Shown: positions 1 to 6,750 of the stretch, in pieces
Layout: every line of letters starts with the position of its first letter
Position numbering within the stretch: position 1 is the first letter of the stretch
The notes under the pieces: generated by a model
What the model saw: the letters and a program-made list of their open reading frames with translations, nothing else
What the model was told of the DNA's origin: nothing
Database searches by the model: none
Assembly (NCBI GenBank): GCA_015222755.1
Contig: JADFVX010000093.1
Span: 1 to 12,512, forward strand
Length of the DNA: 12,512 bases
Origin: Pseudomonadota bacterium
GTDB lineage: Bacteria > Desulfobacterota > JADFVX01
Reading direction: 5' to 3'
Made by a program: the position numbers and the translations under genes

Positions 1-3
1 CAT

Positions 4-1278
4 CTATATAGGCACTGGACCTGTAGAAATAAATCCCCCCCCCTCATTTGCTGTACACTTCAGGTATGTCGTCTGGTTTATCTTTAGTGAGTCTACTGTC
101 CCGCCAGAAACTAGCATTGCTCCACCATAAAATATGTTTTCATGTGCCGAGGGTATGATGATATTTGCAGAGGCCTTTAGTGATTCCAGAGTTCTTCCCC
201 TGCCGAAATGGAAGTTACAATCAGTTATTTCGCTTGGTCTTTCGCCGGGTGATGATATTGTCACATTGAGCCATCTTTTTGCCGGGTCTATAGCGCTGAA
301 GGTGGATCTCTTTGCCCTGATTGTTCCCAAAACAATTATCCCTGCATTCTCGGCAAAATATAGTTCCACATTATCAAGGCTCAATAGGGCGCCACTTGCA
401 ATTATTATATCACCTAGAACCCGGTATTTGTCGTTGCTTAGTTTTAAAAGATCACCCTTTTTGATTATTCGGCCATTTATTTCGTTGCTAGTTGTACTTA
501 CCTGCTTTTGTTCACTAGAGATCTTTACATTGCCAATGCTGGACTTTTCAGTTGCAGGACGGCGGCGCGGTAAACTAAACCTGTCAGGAAGGCTTGCTTC
601 TTTCCCCTTTGAAGTTTCGCCTTCGCGCATTACTCCAGATGGGTTTGCCTTCTCTTCATCTATCTCAGCCTGTTTCCAGAATACCTTAAAGACCTTTGAC
701 TCAGTGGACTTGCCCTTGAATCTGATCATTCTGATATGGCGTATGAAGAAATCCTCCTTGTTTTCACCAAGGCCCTTGTGTGTGTTGTCTGAGATGTAGA
801 TTTCCCCCGGTTGACAGGATGACTCAAAGCGTGATGCTACATTAACAACATCACCGAAAATATCGTTCTCCTCGACGATGGCCTTTCCGGTGCTTATCCC
901 TATACGTATCTGGATTGCAGCCTGGCCTTCAATAGTTTCGTTATAGGCACTGATACTTTTTTGTATCTGCAGGCCAGCCTTTACGGCATCTAAGGAATTT
1001 TCATAATATGACATAGTGCCGTCACCCATGGTCTTTACCAGAATGCCATTATTGTCTTTCATTATCGGCATGAGGATATCGTTGTGTTTTTTTATTATCA
1101 TTCTGGCTGCAAGGTCTCCCTGGAGGTCGGCGATTGCTGTCGAACCTTTCAGGTCAGTGAACATCACTGTAATAATGCGGGTATATTGGTCTCTTATGAT
1201 CTTGTCAAGCTGCTCTTTTTGTTCCAGCAGTTTTTCAAGGTCTAAACCCTTGTTGCCATGATTGTTTATGTCACTCAC
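4..1278 (-). CDS. Class III adenylate/guanylate cyclase with C-terminal beta-helix-like region, apparently frameshifted at its end
   Basis: Likely makes cAMP from ATP in the cytoplasm. Numbered from a possible GTG at 1290, a short charged helix (about 17-34) precedes the cyclase homology domain (about 38-205). Both metal-binding aspartates are visible, D46 in MFTDLKGS and D90 in KTMGDG. The adenine-selecting pair K86/D143 is present (DIFGDVVNVASR), as are the transition-state residues N150 and R154, so the domain looks active and ATP-specific. A polar linker (about 210-270) leads to beta-strand-rich sequence resembling right-handed beta-helix rungs. I prefer the GTG at 1276-1278 because GGGAG lies about 11 bases before it, whereas that same motif touches the upstream GTG; this gives 424 residues. 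The frame ends at TAG (4-6) just after nine G residues. With one G more the frame stays open to the window edge and reads GGGIYFYRSSAYID, a better beta-helix rung. The gene is divergent from the ATPase operon. Confidence 0.88.
   Translation of the reverse strand: MSDINNHGNKGLDLEKLLEQKEQLDKIIRDQYTRIITVMFTDLKGSTAIADLQGDLAARMIIKKHNDILMPIMKDNNGILVKTMGDGTMSYYENSLDAVKAGLQIQKSISAYNETIEGQAAIQIRIGISTGKAIVEENDIFGDVVNVASRFESSCQPGEIYISDNTHKGLGENKEDFFIRHIRMIRFKGKSTESKVFKVFWKQAEIDEEKANPSGVMREGETSKGKEASLPDRFSLPRRRPATEKSSIGNVKISSEQKQVSTTSNEINGRIIKKGDLLKLSNDKYRVLGDIIIASGALLSLDNVELYFAENAGIIVLGTIRAKRSTFSAIDPAKRWLNVTISSPGERPSEITDCNFHFGRGRTLESLKASANIIIPSAHENIFYGGAMLVSGGTVDSLKINQTTYLKCTANEGGGFISTGPVPI
35..43 (-). 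repeat. Nine-G homopolymer in the coding strand (possible slippage site)
   Basis: Nine consecutive C on the plus strand read as nine G within the cyclase/beta-helix gene. As given, translation goes EGGGFISTG and stops eight codons later. With seven or ten G the frame becomes EGGGIYFYRSSAYID and stays open through the edge of the window. This may be a phase-variable tract, a fixed frameshift, or a homopolymer sequencing error; the sequence alone cannot separate these. Confidence 0.6.
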
Positions 1279-1350
1279 GATTAATAGCACTCCCTAAGAC
1301 TAATTTGAAGAAACAAGCACCTAGGTTTAAAAGGTTATGAAATTTATGTT

Positions 1351-1368
1351 AGCAAGATTTTTCTTGTT
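1351..1368. other. Inverted repeat in the divergent cyclase/ATPase intergenic region
   Basis: AGCAAGA and TCTTGTT flank a TTTT loop, giving a 7-bp stem with one G-T pair. It lies between two divergent genes, so it is not a terminator for either. It could be a regulator site or may have no function. Confidence 0.25.
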
Positions 1369-1399
1369 GAGATAGTAAAATATGCACAAGATGTTGTTA

Positions 1400-1428
1400 T
1401 TGACTGGGGACTCTCTTTGTTATAAATT
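1400..1428 (+). promoter_or_regulatory. Probable sigma70-like promoter for the ATPase operon
   Basis: TTGACT at 1400-1405 is a close -35 box. TATAAATT starts at 1421; the spacer is 15 bases to TATAAA or 17 if TAAATT (1423-1428) is the -10 box. Transcription would start near 1433-1436, about 30 bases before the ATG at 1462, which has a strong AGGAGG at 1452-1457. Confidence 0.5.
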
Positions 1429-1430
1429 CT

Positions 1431-1440
1431 ACCTGCAGGT
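1431..1440. promoter_or_regulatory. Perfect 10-bp palindrome at the expected transcription start (possible operator)
   Basis: ACCTGCAGGT is self-complementary and sits right after the predicted -10 box, where a repressor could block initiation. It is short and occurs once here, so chance is a real possibility. Confidence 0.2.
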
Positions 1441-1461
1441 TAAAGCCTTTCAGGAGGAAAT

Positions 1462-3387
1462 ATGCAGGAAGAAAATGAGCAGTTAAAAATAGGGGATCTT
1501 CTTTTAAAAGAGAATTTTCTTGATACTGAACAACTTGAGGCGGCCTTGATTGCTCAGGAAAGAGATTTTATAGACCTGCCTCTGGGTGAAGTTTGTATCC
1601 GCCTTAAGTTCATATCAAGGGATGCACTACGCAAGCTCTTAAGAAAATACCAGGCCAATATCCATATAGGCGAACTGCTGATAAATATGCACCTTATTAA
1701 AGAGGAGCAGCTTGAAGAGGCGCTTGGTCATCAGTCTGTAATGGATACCAAGCTGGGTGATACCCTCATAGATCTCGAATATATTACGGCCAGCGAGTTG
1801 ACAGATGCAATCAGTATCCAGCTTGGTTACCCAAAGATAATACCCAATATTGCCCTTATAGACAAAACCCTCTTGAAAGGCTTAAGCATTTCCTATATGA
1901 AGGCAAATAAGTTTATTCCAGCCTTCAAGGAGGAGGGTCATCTCACCGTTATTATGGCTAATCCTCTGGATGAGCAGGTAGTTGGCCTGGTAAAAGATCT
2001 TTTCAAGTGTGAGATTGAGATAGCAGTTGCTTCGGCGGAAGATATAATAAAGGCCATAGACCTTTATGACAGGGGAGTGGAGTTCGGCCCTGAAGAGTCT
2101 GAAAAAAGTCTTATTATAGGTGATATCGATCTTTCCAAGTCGGTAGAGGGCGACAGTGTAGTAGATGTGGTTAATTTCATAATCACAAATGCGATAATAG
2201 AGGAGGCCAGTGATATACATATTGAGTTGATGGACTCCAAGATAAGAGTAAGGTACAGGATAGACGGCATACTCCACCAGAAGACGGACCTCCCCAAGTC
2301 TATGGGCCCAAGCCTTGCTTCCCGTATCAAGGTCCTGTGCAAACTTGATATCGCTGAAAAAAGAAGGCATCAGGACGGCAGGATAGAGGCCAGGGTCATG
2401 AATAAAGAGGTGGACCTAAGGATCTCCACCTATGCCTCACTCTGGGGAGAAAGCATTGTTATAAGAATATTGCCCCGAACTGGCGGGATACTGGAGTTGG
2501 AGATGCTTGGCTTTACACCTGCCAACCTGTCCATGTTCAGAAACATACTGGATGTCTCTTCTGGCATTGTCCTTGTAACCGGCCCTACAGGTTCGGGAAA
2601 GACTACTACTCTTTATGCCGCAATAGATTATCTTCAGGAAGAGAATAAAAAGATAATTACAGCTGAAGATCCTATTGAATACACAATAGACGGGGTAGTA
2701 CAGGGACAGATAAACAAAAACATAGGCCAGACATATATAGATTTTTTAAAGTCGATGCTAAGGCAGGACCCCGATGTGATAATGATAGGTGAAATCCGTG
2801 ACAGGGGATCGGCCGAAGCAGTTGTTGAGGCGGCCCTGACTGGTCATAAGGTGCTGACCACTTTTCATACCGATGATACTACAGGCGCCCTCTTAAGGCT
2901 TCTTGAGATGGGGATTGAGACATTCCTTATATCTTCAACGATTGTTTCTGTTATATCACAACGGCTTGTTCGGACTTTATGCATCAAGTGCAAGCATGAA
3001 TATGAGCCTGAAGAATCTGAAATTGCCCCTTTCCGTCTCATAAACTTTGATAAAAAAGACATGGAAGACGCCACATTTTATGAGCCTAGAGGTTGTCACT
3101 ACTGCCGGTATACGGGCTATAAAGGCCGTATCGCTATACATGAGGTTTTAAGGCTTAATGATGCGATAAGGGATGATATCCTTAAGAAGACTACTACTCA
3201 TAAGGTCCGTGAGACTGCCAGACAGCACGGGAATCTTATATCCATGAGAGAGGACGGTTTCTACAAGGCTTCCATGGGAATAACTTCACTGGAAGAACTA
3301 CTCAGGCTGACGCCAGAGAGTGAGGTAGATAATCGCTTGCCGAGAGACTTTGCCGAACTTAAGGCACTTTGTGAAGGTGTGAGGTGA
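1462..3387 (+). CDS. GspE/PilB-family secretion or pilus assembly ATPase with four degenerate MshEN-like repeats
   Basis: Cytoplasmic hexameric ATPase that would power type IV pilus or type II secretion pseudopilus assembly. The N-terminus (9-120) holds four 24-residue repeats starting at K9, P40, H68 and K97, each of the form xLGxxL...L...Q, as in MshEN (c-di-GMP-binding) domains. The linker region follows, then the ATPase: Walker A GPTGSGKT (374-381), Asp box ITAEDPIEY (399-407), Walker B VIMIGEIRD (439-447, catalytic-type E444), His box TGHKVLTTFHTDD (460-472) and the zinc tetracysteine C507/C510/C545/C548 typical of extension ATPases. The 641-residue length fits the family with extra N-terminal sequence. 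AGGAGG four bases before the ATG fixes the start. No platform protein, pilin or secretin is in the window, so pilus versus secretion is unresolved. It lies 36 bases before a cNMP-binding protein on the same strand. Confidence 0.93.
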   Translation: MQEENEQLKIGDLLLKENFLDTEQLEAALIAQERDFIDLPLGEVCIRLKFISRDALRKLLRKYQANIHIGELLINMHLIKEEQLEEALGHQSVMDTKLGDTLIDLEYITASELTDAISIQLGYPKIIPNIALIDKTLLKGLSISYMKANKFIPAFKEEGHLTVIMANPLDEQVVGLVKDLFKCEIEIAVASAEDIIKAIDLYDRGVEFGPEESEKSLIIGDIDLSKSVEGDSVVDVVNFIITNAIIEEASDIHIELMDSKIRVRYRIDGILHQKTDLPKSMGPSLASRIKVLCKLDIAEKRRHQDGRIEARVMNKEVDLRISTYASLWGESIVIRILPRTGGILELEMLGFTPANLSMFRNILDVSSGIVLVTGPTGSGKTTTLYAAIDYLQEENKKIITAEDPIEYTIDGVVQGQINKNIGQTYIDFLKSMLRQDPDVIMIGEIRDRGSAEAVVEAALTGHKVLTTFHTDDTTGALLRLLEMGIETFLISSTIVSVISQRLVRTLCIKCKHEYEPEESEIAPFRLINFDKKDMEDATFYEPRGCHYCRYTGYKGRIAIHEVLRLNDAIRDDILKKTTTHKVRETARQHGNLISMREDGFYKASMGITSLEELLRLTPESEVDNRLPRDFAELKALCEGVR

Positions 3388-3423
3388 TATTCCTGCCAAA
3401 AACTTTATAAATAGGGTTGTTAT

Positions 3424-3942
3424 ATGTCAGACAGTTTCTGGAGTAATATTTTTAAGAACAGTGGGAAAGGTGTTTTTGTTGCAAGGGAGGCACTTAAAGC
3501 CACGCCTATTTTTGGCAAGCTAAAACGGAGTGAGATCATTGCGGTTGAACGAATACTTCATCTTAGGCAGTATGCATCAGGTGAGACAATATTTTCTCAG
3601 GGTGAGCCCGGTATCGGAATGTATGTGATCGTGGATGGTCGCGTAGATATATTGTTTGAGGGAAGCGGGCAAACAATCGCAAACCTTGAGGAGGGGGATT
3701 TTTTTGGAGAAATAGCATTGCTTACGGAATCCCCACGAACTGCAACGGCCAGGGCATCAGAAAACAGTAAATTGATGTTTTTTTCTCAGGCAGATTTATA
3801 CAACCTTATTAACATAAAACCAAAACTTGGGTCAGTAATACTTATGAGACTTGGGAAAATTATTGCGAAACGCTTGATCAGTTCCAATGATGAACTTCAG
3901 AGTTTGAGAAATGAGCAAACTTACTTGAAGGAGGATAGTTAG
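3424..3942 (+). CDS. Single-domain cyclic-nucleotide-binding protein
   Basis: A CRP-type beta-barrel sensor without an output domain. The CNB fold covers about 28-150. It includes SGETIFSQGEPG (52-63), a glycine-rich turn, and the phosphate-binding cassette FGEIALL (94-100) followed by PRTATA (104-109). E96 would contact the ribose hydroxyl and R105 the cyclic phosphate. Both are present, so real cNMP binding is likely. At 172 residues it has no helix-turn-helix after the barrel, so it is not a CRP-type transcription factor. The C-terminal tail (about 150-172) is polar and helical. AGGG lies about 8 bases before the ATG. It sits between the secretion ATPase and an AI-2E-family membrane protein, next to a divergent class III cyclase. 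I infer that it reports cAMP to the ATPase or to a partner. Confidence 0.9.
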   Translation: MSDSFWSNIFKNSGKGVFVAREALKATPIFGKLKRSEIIAVERILHLRQYASGETIFSQGEPGIGMYVIVDGRVDILFEGSGQTIANLEEGDFFGEIALLTESPRTATARASENSKLMFFSQADLYNLINIKPKLGSVILMRLGKIIAKRLISSNDELQSLRNEQTYLKEDS

Positions 3943-3946
3943 AGGG

Positions 3947-4984
3947 ATGCACGCTTTTTTGCCACCATGGATAAAGTTTATTATTGCTTTTATATTACTT
4001 GCCGGCATTGGCTGGTTTCTTTCCACTATTGCAACACTTGTTAAGCTTTTCATCATCGCTACACTTTTTGCATATATCATGAATCCCCTTGTAAACTATT
4101 TTGAATCAAAGGGTTTGAGCCGAACTTCTTCTACCTCCATAATTTTTTTGGGAGTTGTCTCTGGTCTGGTCTTATTTGTTTTTCTTCTCTTGCCGAATAT
4201 TTCAAGAGAGTTGGTGTCCATACAGAATAGTTTAAGTTCAGGGAAAGCAACGGATTATATTGTGATGCTAGAAGTGAAATTAGAGCAGGCCACCAGGTTT
4301 CTAGGTATAAAAAATCTGGATATTATGGAGAAGTTGAAAGGCTTTGCTGCTGTGACTGGAGATGGTATTGTTGGCTATTTTGTTGATTCTGTTTCTCTTT
4401 TGCTTAACTTGATACTTATCCCTTTTTTTCTTTTTTTTCTGCTTAAAGATGGAAGGGATTTCAGCAAGCGTTTGATTGAGTCCTTTCCTAACAGGTATTT
4501 TGAGTTTTGCCTCAATCTTATCAATAAAATGGATATTCAACTTGGGCATTATGTGAGAGGGCAATTTACCGAGTCAGCTATAATTGCATTTATAGCTTTT
4601 TTTGTTCTTTCCTTGCTTGGGGTGAAAAATGCATTTGTTTTAGGGGTTTTTGTGGGAGTTACCAATCTAATACCTTATCTTGGCCCGCTGGTCGGTGCTA
4701 TACCGCCTGTTGTAATTGCATCTCTGGATACAGGAGGAATGAAGGCGGCACTTGTCGTCTCTTTATCGCTTCTTGCGATACAGGTGATAGACAGTATTGT
4801 TTTGAAACCTTTGATAGTTTCAAAATCTATTGACATGCACCCGCTGTCTGTTTTGCTGATTGTTATTGTGGGGGGGAAGTTTTTTGGGGTACTGGGGATG
4901 CTTCTTTCAGTCCCGATTATGGCATCTGTCAAACTCATAATGTTTGAGGGGACTATGCTTTGGAGGCGCTACCGTTTTGCCTGA
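3947..4984 (+). CDS. AI-2E (PerM) family membrane transporter/permease
   Basis: Integral inner-membrane protein of the AI-2E/PerM family, whose members export small molecules or ions; the substrate cannot be told from sequence. Hydrophobic segments lie at about 10-28, 30-48, 62-84, 148-167, 208-225, 227-260, 265-285 and 300-332. The soluble stretch at about 86-140 between helices 3 and 4 is usual for the family. Family signatures are IPYLGPLVGAIP (242-253) and HPLSVLLIVIVGGKFFGVLG (298-317). At 345 residues it is full length. The ATG comes four bases after the stop of the CNB gene, with GAGGG directly before it and AAGGAGG about 13 bases before, suggesting cotranscription and coupling. It is the last gene of this plus-strand group and converges on the DksA-like gene 45 bases away. 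I see no clear terminator in that gap. Confidence 0.9.
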   Translation: MHAFLPPWIKFIIAFILLAGIGWFLSTIATLVKLFIIATLFAYIMNPLVNYFESKGLSRTSSTSIIFLGVVSGLVLFVFLLLPNISRELVSIQNSLSSGKATDYIVMLEVKLEQATRFLGIKNLDIMEKLKGFAAVTGDGIVGYFVDSVSLLLNLILIPFFLFFLLKDGRDFSKRLIESFPNRYFEFCLNLINKMDIQLGHYVRGQFTESAIIAFIAFFVLSLLGVKNAFVLGVFVGVTNLIPYLGPLVGAIPPVVIASLDTGGMKAALVVSLSLLAIQVIDSIVLKPLIVSKSIDMHPLSVLLIVIVGGKFFGVLGMLLSVPIMASVKLIMFEGTMLWRRYRFA

Positions 4985-5029
4985 ACCAGTAACTGCGGAT
5001 AGTATTTTTAAACAGGACTTCCTTAAACT

Positions 5030-5368
5030 TTAAGTGTCAGCGCAGTGAACACAACGCTGACTTTCCGGCATAAGCATAAGCCTTCCTATGGGGATAGCTT
5101 CCTCGCACTCCACGCAAATCCCAAATTCAGGGTCATTATCAACTCTTTTGAGTGCCTGTTCCAGCATGGAAAGTCGTGATCTCGAAGCTCTCAAGTTTGC
5201 CTCATTGATTCCCTGGCTGCTTAGTGCCTCCATCCGTGTGAGACGCCCGATGGCGTCATCCGGGGCGACAGGTTTTGATGTCTGTTCCAGAGAGACGATA
5301 CTTTTTTTTACCAGGATTATCTCCTCTGCAATCTTATCTTTAAGTTTTTTCTTTTCTTCTGCTTTCAT
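5030..5368 (-). CDS. DksA/TraR-family C4 zinc-finger protein
   Basis: A small RNA-polymerase secondary-channel type regulator. Residues 1-80 form a charged helical hairpin, and the C4 zinc finger is C85-x2-C88 ... C106-x2-C109 (FGICVECEEAIPIGRL, then PESQRCVHC). At 112 residues it is shorter than DksA (about 150). It belongs to the compact DksA-like group with an IGRLTRMEAL segment (40-49) at the hairpin tip. The tip carries P-D-D (36-38) rather than the DksA DxxDxA, so ppGpp-DksA-like activity is not assured. The start is ATG at 5366-5368, overlapping the TGA of a small upstream ORF in an ATGA junction. There is no strong Shine-Dalgarno sequence, which fits translational coupling. It is the last gene of the minus-strand symporter/MscS group. 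Confidence 0.88.
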   Translation of the reverse strand: MKAEEKKKLKDKIAEEIILVKKSIVSLEQTSKPVAPDDAIGRLTRMEALSSQGINEANLRASRSRLSMLEQALKRVDNDPEFGICVECEEAIPIGRLMLMPESQRCVHCADT

Positions 5369-5505
5369 GATGCTAACCGGCCGCTTTCAATAAGTAGTTT
5401 GTCCAGTTTTAGTTCTGTCTCGGAGTCAGCGCTACTCATATCAATGGTTTTTTTGTGGCACTCTATCGCCTCTTTGATCTTGCCCTTTAAGTCTGCTGAA
5501 ATCAT
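5365..5505 (-). CDS. Small 46-residue ORF overlapping the MscS 3' end and coupled to the DksA-like gene
   Basis: ATG at 5503-5505, TGA at 5365-5367. The product starts MISADLKGKIKEAIECHKKT and ends LDKLLIESGRLAS. It is charged and helical with no recognised domain; the first helix faintly resembles a TPR helix. It overlaps the last 65 bases of the MscS gene in another frame, and its stop overlaps the next start as ATGA. That arrangement, plus the lack of a ribosome site for the DksA-like gene, is the main reason to believe it is translated. Its own ribosome site is weak. It could also be the remnant of a longer gene or a chance frame. Confidence 0.4.
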   Translation of the reverse strand: MISADLKGKIKEAIECHKKTIDMSSADSETELKLDKLLIESGRLAS

Positions 5506-6724
5506 GGCCGGTCGGGTCTTGATAAACCTTCAGGTCAAACTCGTTCACGGCTGCAAGTATGTGGTCGAATATATCTGACTGTATCGCCTCATAATTAGCC
5601 CAGTCCTTGTCACTGCAGAAGACGTAGATCTCAATAGGTAATCCGTGTTCTGTGGGTGCAAGCTGCCTTACGATAAATGTCATGTCCTTGTTTATCATGG
5701 GCTGTTGTCTCAGGTATTCGATGATGTAGGCACGGAAGGTGCCGACGTTTGTAAGCCTTCTGCTGTTGATAAGGGCGAAATCATAGACAGTTTTCCCGCT
5801 GTTGTCTTCGGCTATCTCCTGTTTTTTACTTTGTATGTAATTTGTGAGGCACTGGATTTTGGAAAAACGGTCTATCATTTCATCTGTGCAGAACCGGATT
5901 GTATTGATATCGATGTTTATAGCTCTCTTGATCCTCCTACCCTCGGATTCACTCATACCGCGCCAGTTTTTAAAAGACTCGTTGATAAGAAAATAGGTAG
6001 GTATGGTAGTTATGGTCTTGTCCCAGTTCTGTATCTTAACTGTGGTGAGGGCAAGTTCTATTACTTCGCCGTCGGCGCCGTATTTTGGCATTTCCACCCA
6101 GTCGCCATGAGCTACCATCCTGTTTGCCGTAAGTTGTATCCCTGCGACAAAACCAAGGATTACATCCTTAAAAACCAGCATAAGCACGGCAGTAAGAGCG
6201 CCCAGGCCACTAAGCAGATAGAAGGGACTCTTTTTGATGGCAATGGATATAAGCAGTATGGCCCCCATAAAATAGGTGATGATCTTGAGTACCTGAACAA
6301 AACCCTTTATGGGAATCTCTCTGGAAATATTGTAGCTTTCGTATATGTCTAATGAAGCGCTGAGCAGGGCATCGAGTGCAAGGATGGCGATAAGCACCAT
6401 AAATATAAATGCGACTGTGGTGATAGTATGTACGAGTGTGTTGTGTCCTGTGAGAGCAATAGGTGCTGACAGGTATATGACTACGGCCGGGGCCAAGTGG
6501 GAGAGGCGGTTGAAGACCTTACGGTTGAGCAGTGCGTCATCCCATTTGCTTTCAGTGCGTGAGATGATCTTACCTAATGCATTCAATAGCAGTTTTTTTG
6601 CCGTAATATCGGCAAGAAAACTTAAGAAGATTACTATAAGCACTGCTATTGTACGGGCGGCACAAAGAGCGGTTGTCCCTTCAATGTCGAGATTTAATAT
6701 TATATTATGCAGCAATTCAAACAT
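5441..6724 (-). CDS. MscS-family mechanosensitive channel (YbdG-like)
   Basis: Inner-membrane channel that would release solutes on osmotic downshift. Hydrophobic segments lie at about 19-38, 77-94, 100-124 and 143-163. The glycine/alanine-rich pore helix is at about 168-200, ending LTANRMVAHGDWVEM. The MscS beta domain follows; stretches such as GDWVEMPKYGADGE (207-220) and TTIPTYFLINESFKNWRG (239-256) closely match what I recall of E. coli YbdG. The C-terminal alpha/beta domain runs to about 405. At 427 residues it is the usual size for this group. The ATG has AAGGAGA about 8 bases upstream. The gene begins 26 bases after the symporter stop. The last 17 or so residues (from about R411) are very hydrophilic and overlap the small ORF, so the tail may be a recent extension. 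Confidence 0.92.
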   Translation of the reverse strand: MFELLHNIILNLDIEGTTALCAARTIAVLIVIFLSFLADITAKKLLLNALGKIISRTESKWDDALLNRKVFNRLSHLAPAVVIYLSAPIALTGHNTLVHTITTVAFIFMVLIAILALDALLSASLDIYESYNISREIPIKGFVQVLKIITYFMGAILLISIAIKKSPFYLLSGLGALTAVLMLVFKDVILGFVAGIQLTANRMVAHGDWVEMPKYGADGEVIELALTTVKIQNWDKTITTIPTYFLINESFKNWRGMSESEGRRIKRAINIDINTIRFCTDEMIDRFSKIQCLTNYIQSKKQEIAEDNSGKTVYDFALINSRRLTNVGTFRAYIIEYLRQQPMINKDMTFIVRQLAPTEHGLPIEIYVFCSDKDWANYEAIQSDIFDHILAAVNEFDLKVYQDPTGHDFSRLKGQDQRGDRVPQKNH

Positions 6725-6750
6725 AGGTATGTCTCCTTGTTATGGGGATA

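Noticed and set aside
134..799. Plus-strand frame of 221 codons opposite the cyclase gene
   Set aside because: Low-complexity product with no domain or ribosome site; the opposite strand shows clear cyclase motifs.
3424..3942. CRP/FNR transcription factor
   Set aside because: The protein ends soon after the cyclic-nucleotide-binding barrel and has no helix-turn-helix.
4866..4876. Seven-G run in the AI-2E-family gene as another slippage site
   Set aside because: The frame continues through it into the conserved GGKFFGVLG motif, so the given length is the coding one and nothing suggests variation.
4985..5029. Shared terminator between the convergent AI-2E-family and DksA-like genes
   Set aside because: Only a 4-bp stem (AGGA/TCCT) and an AT-rich repeat overlapping the stop codon; no convincing hairpin with a T run on either strand.
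5645..6352. Plus-strand frame of 235 codons opposite the MscS gene
   Set aside because: Antisense shadow; the minus strand encodes an unmistakable YbdG-like channel in this stretch.
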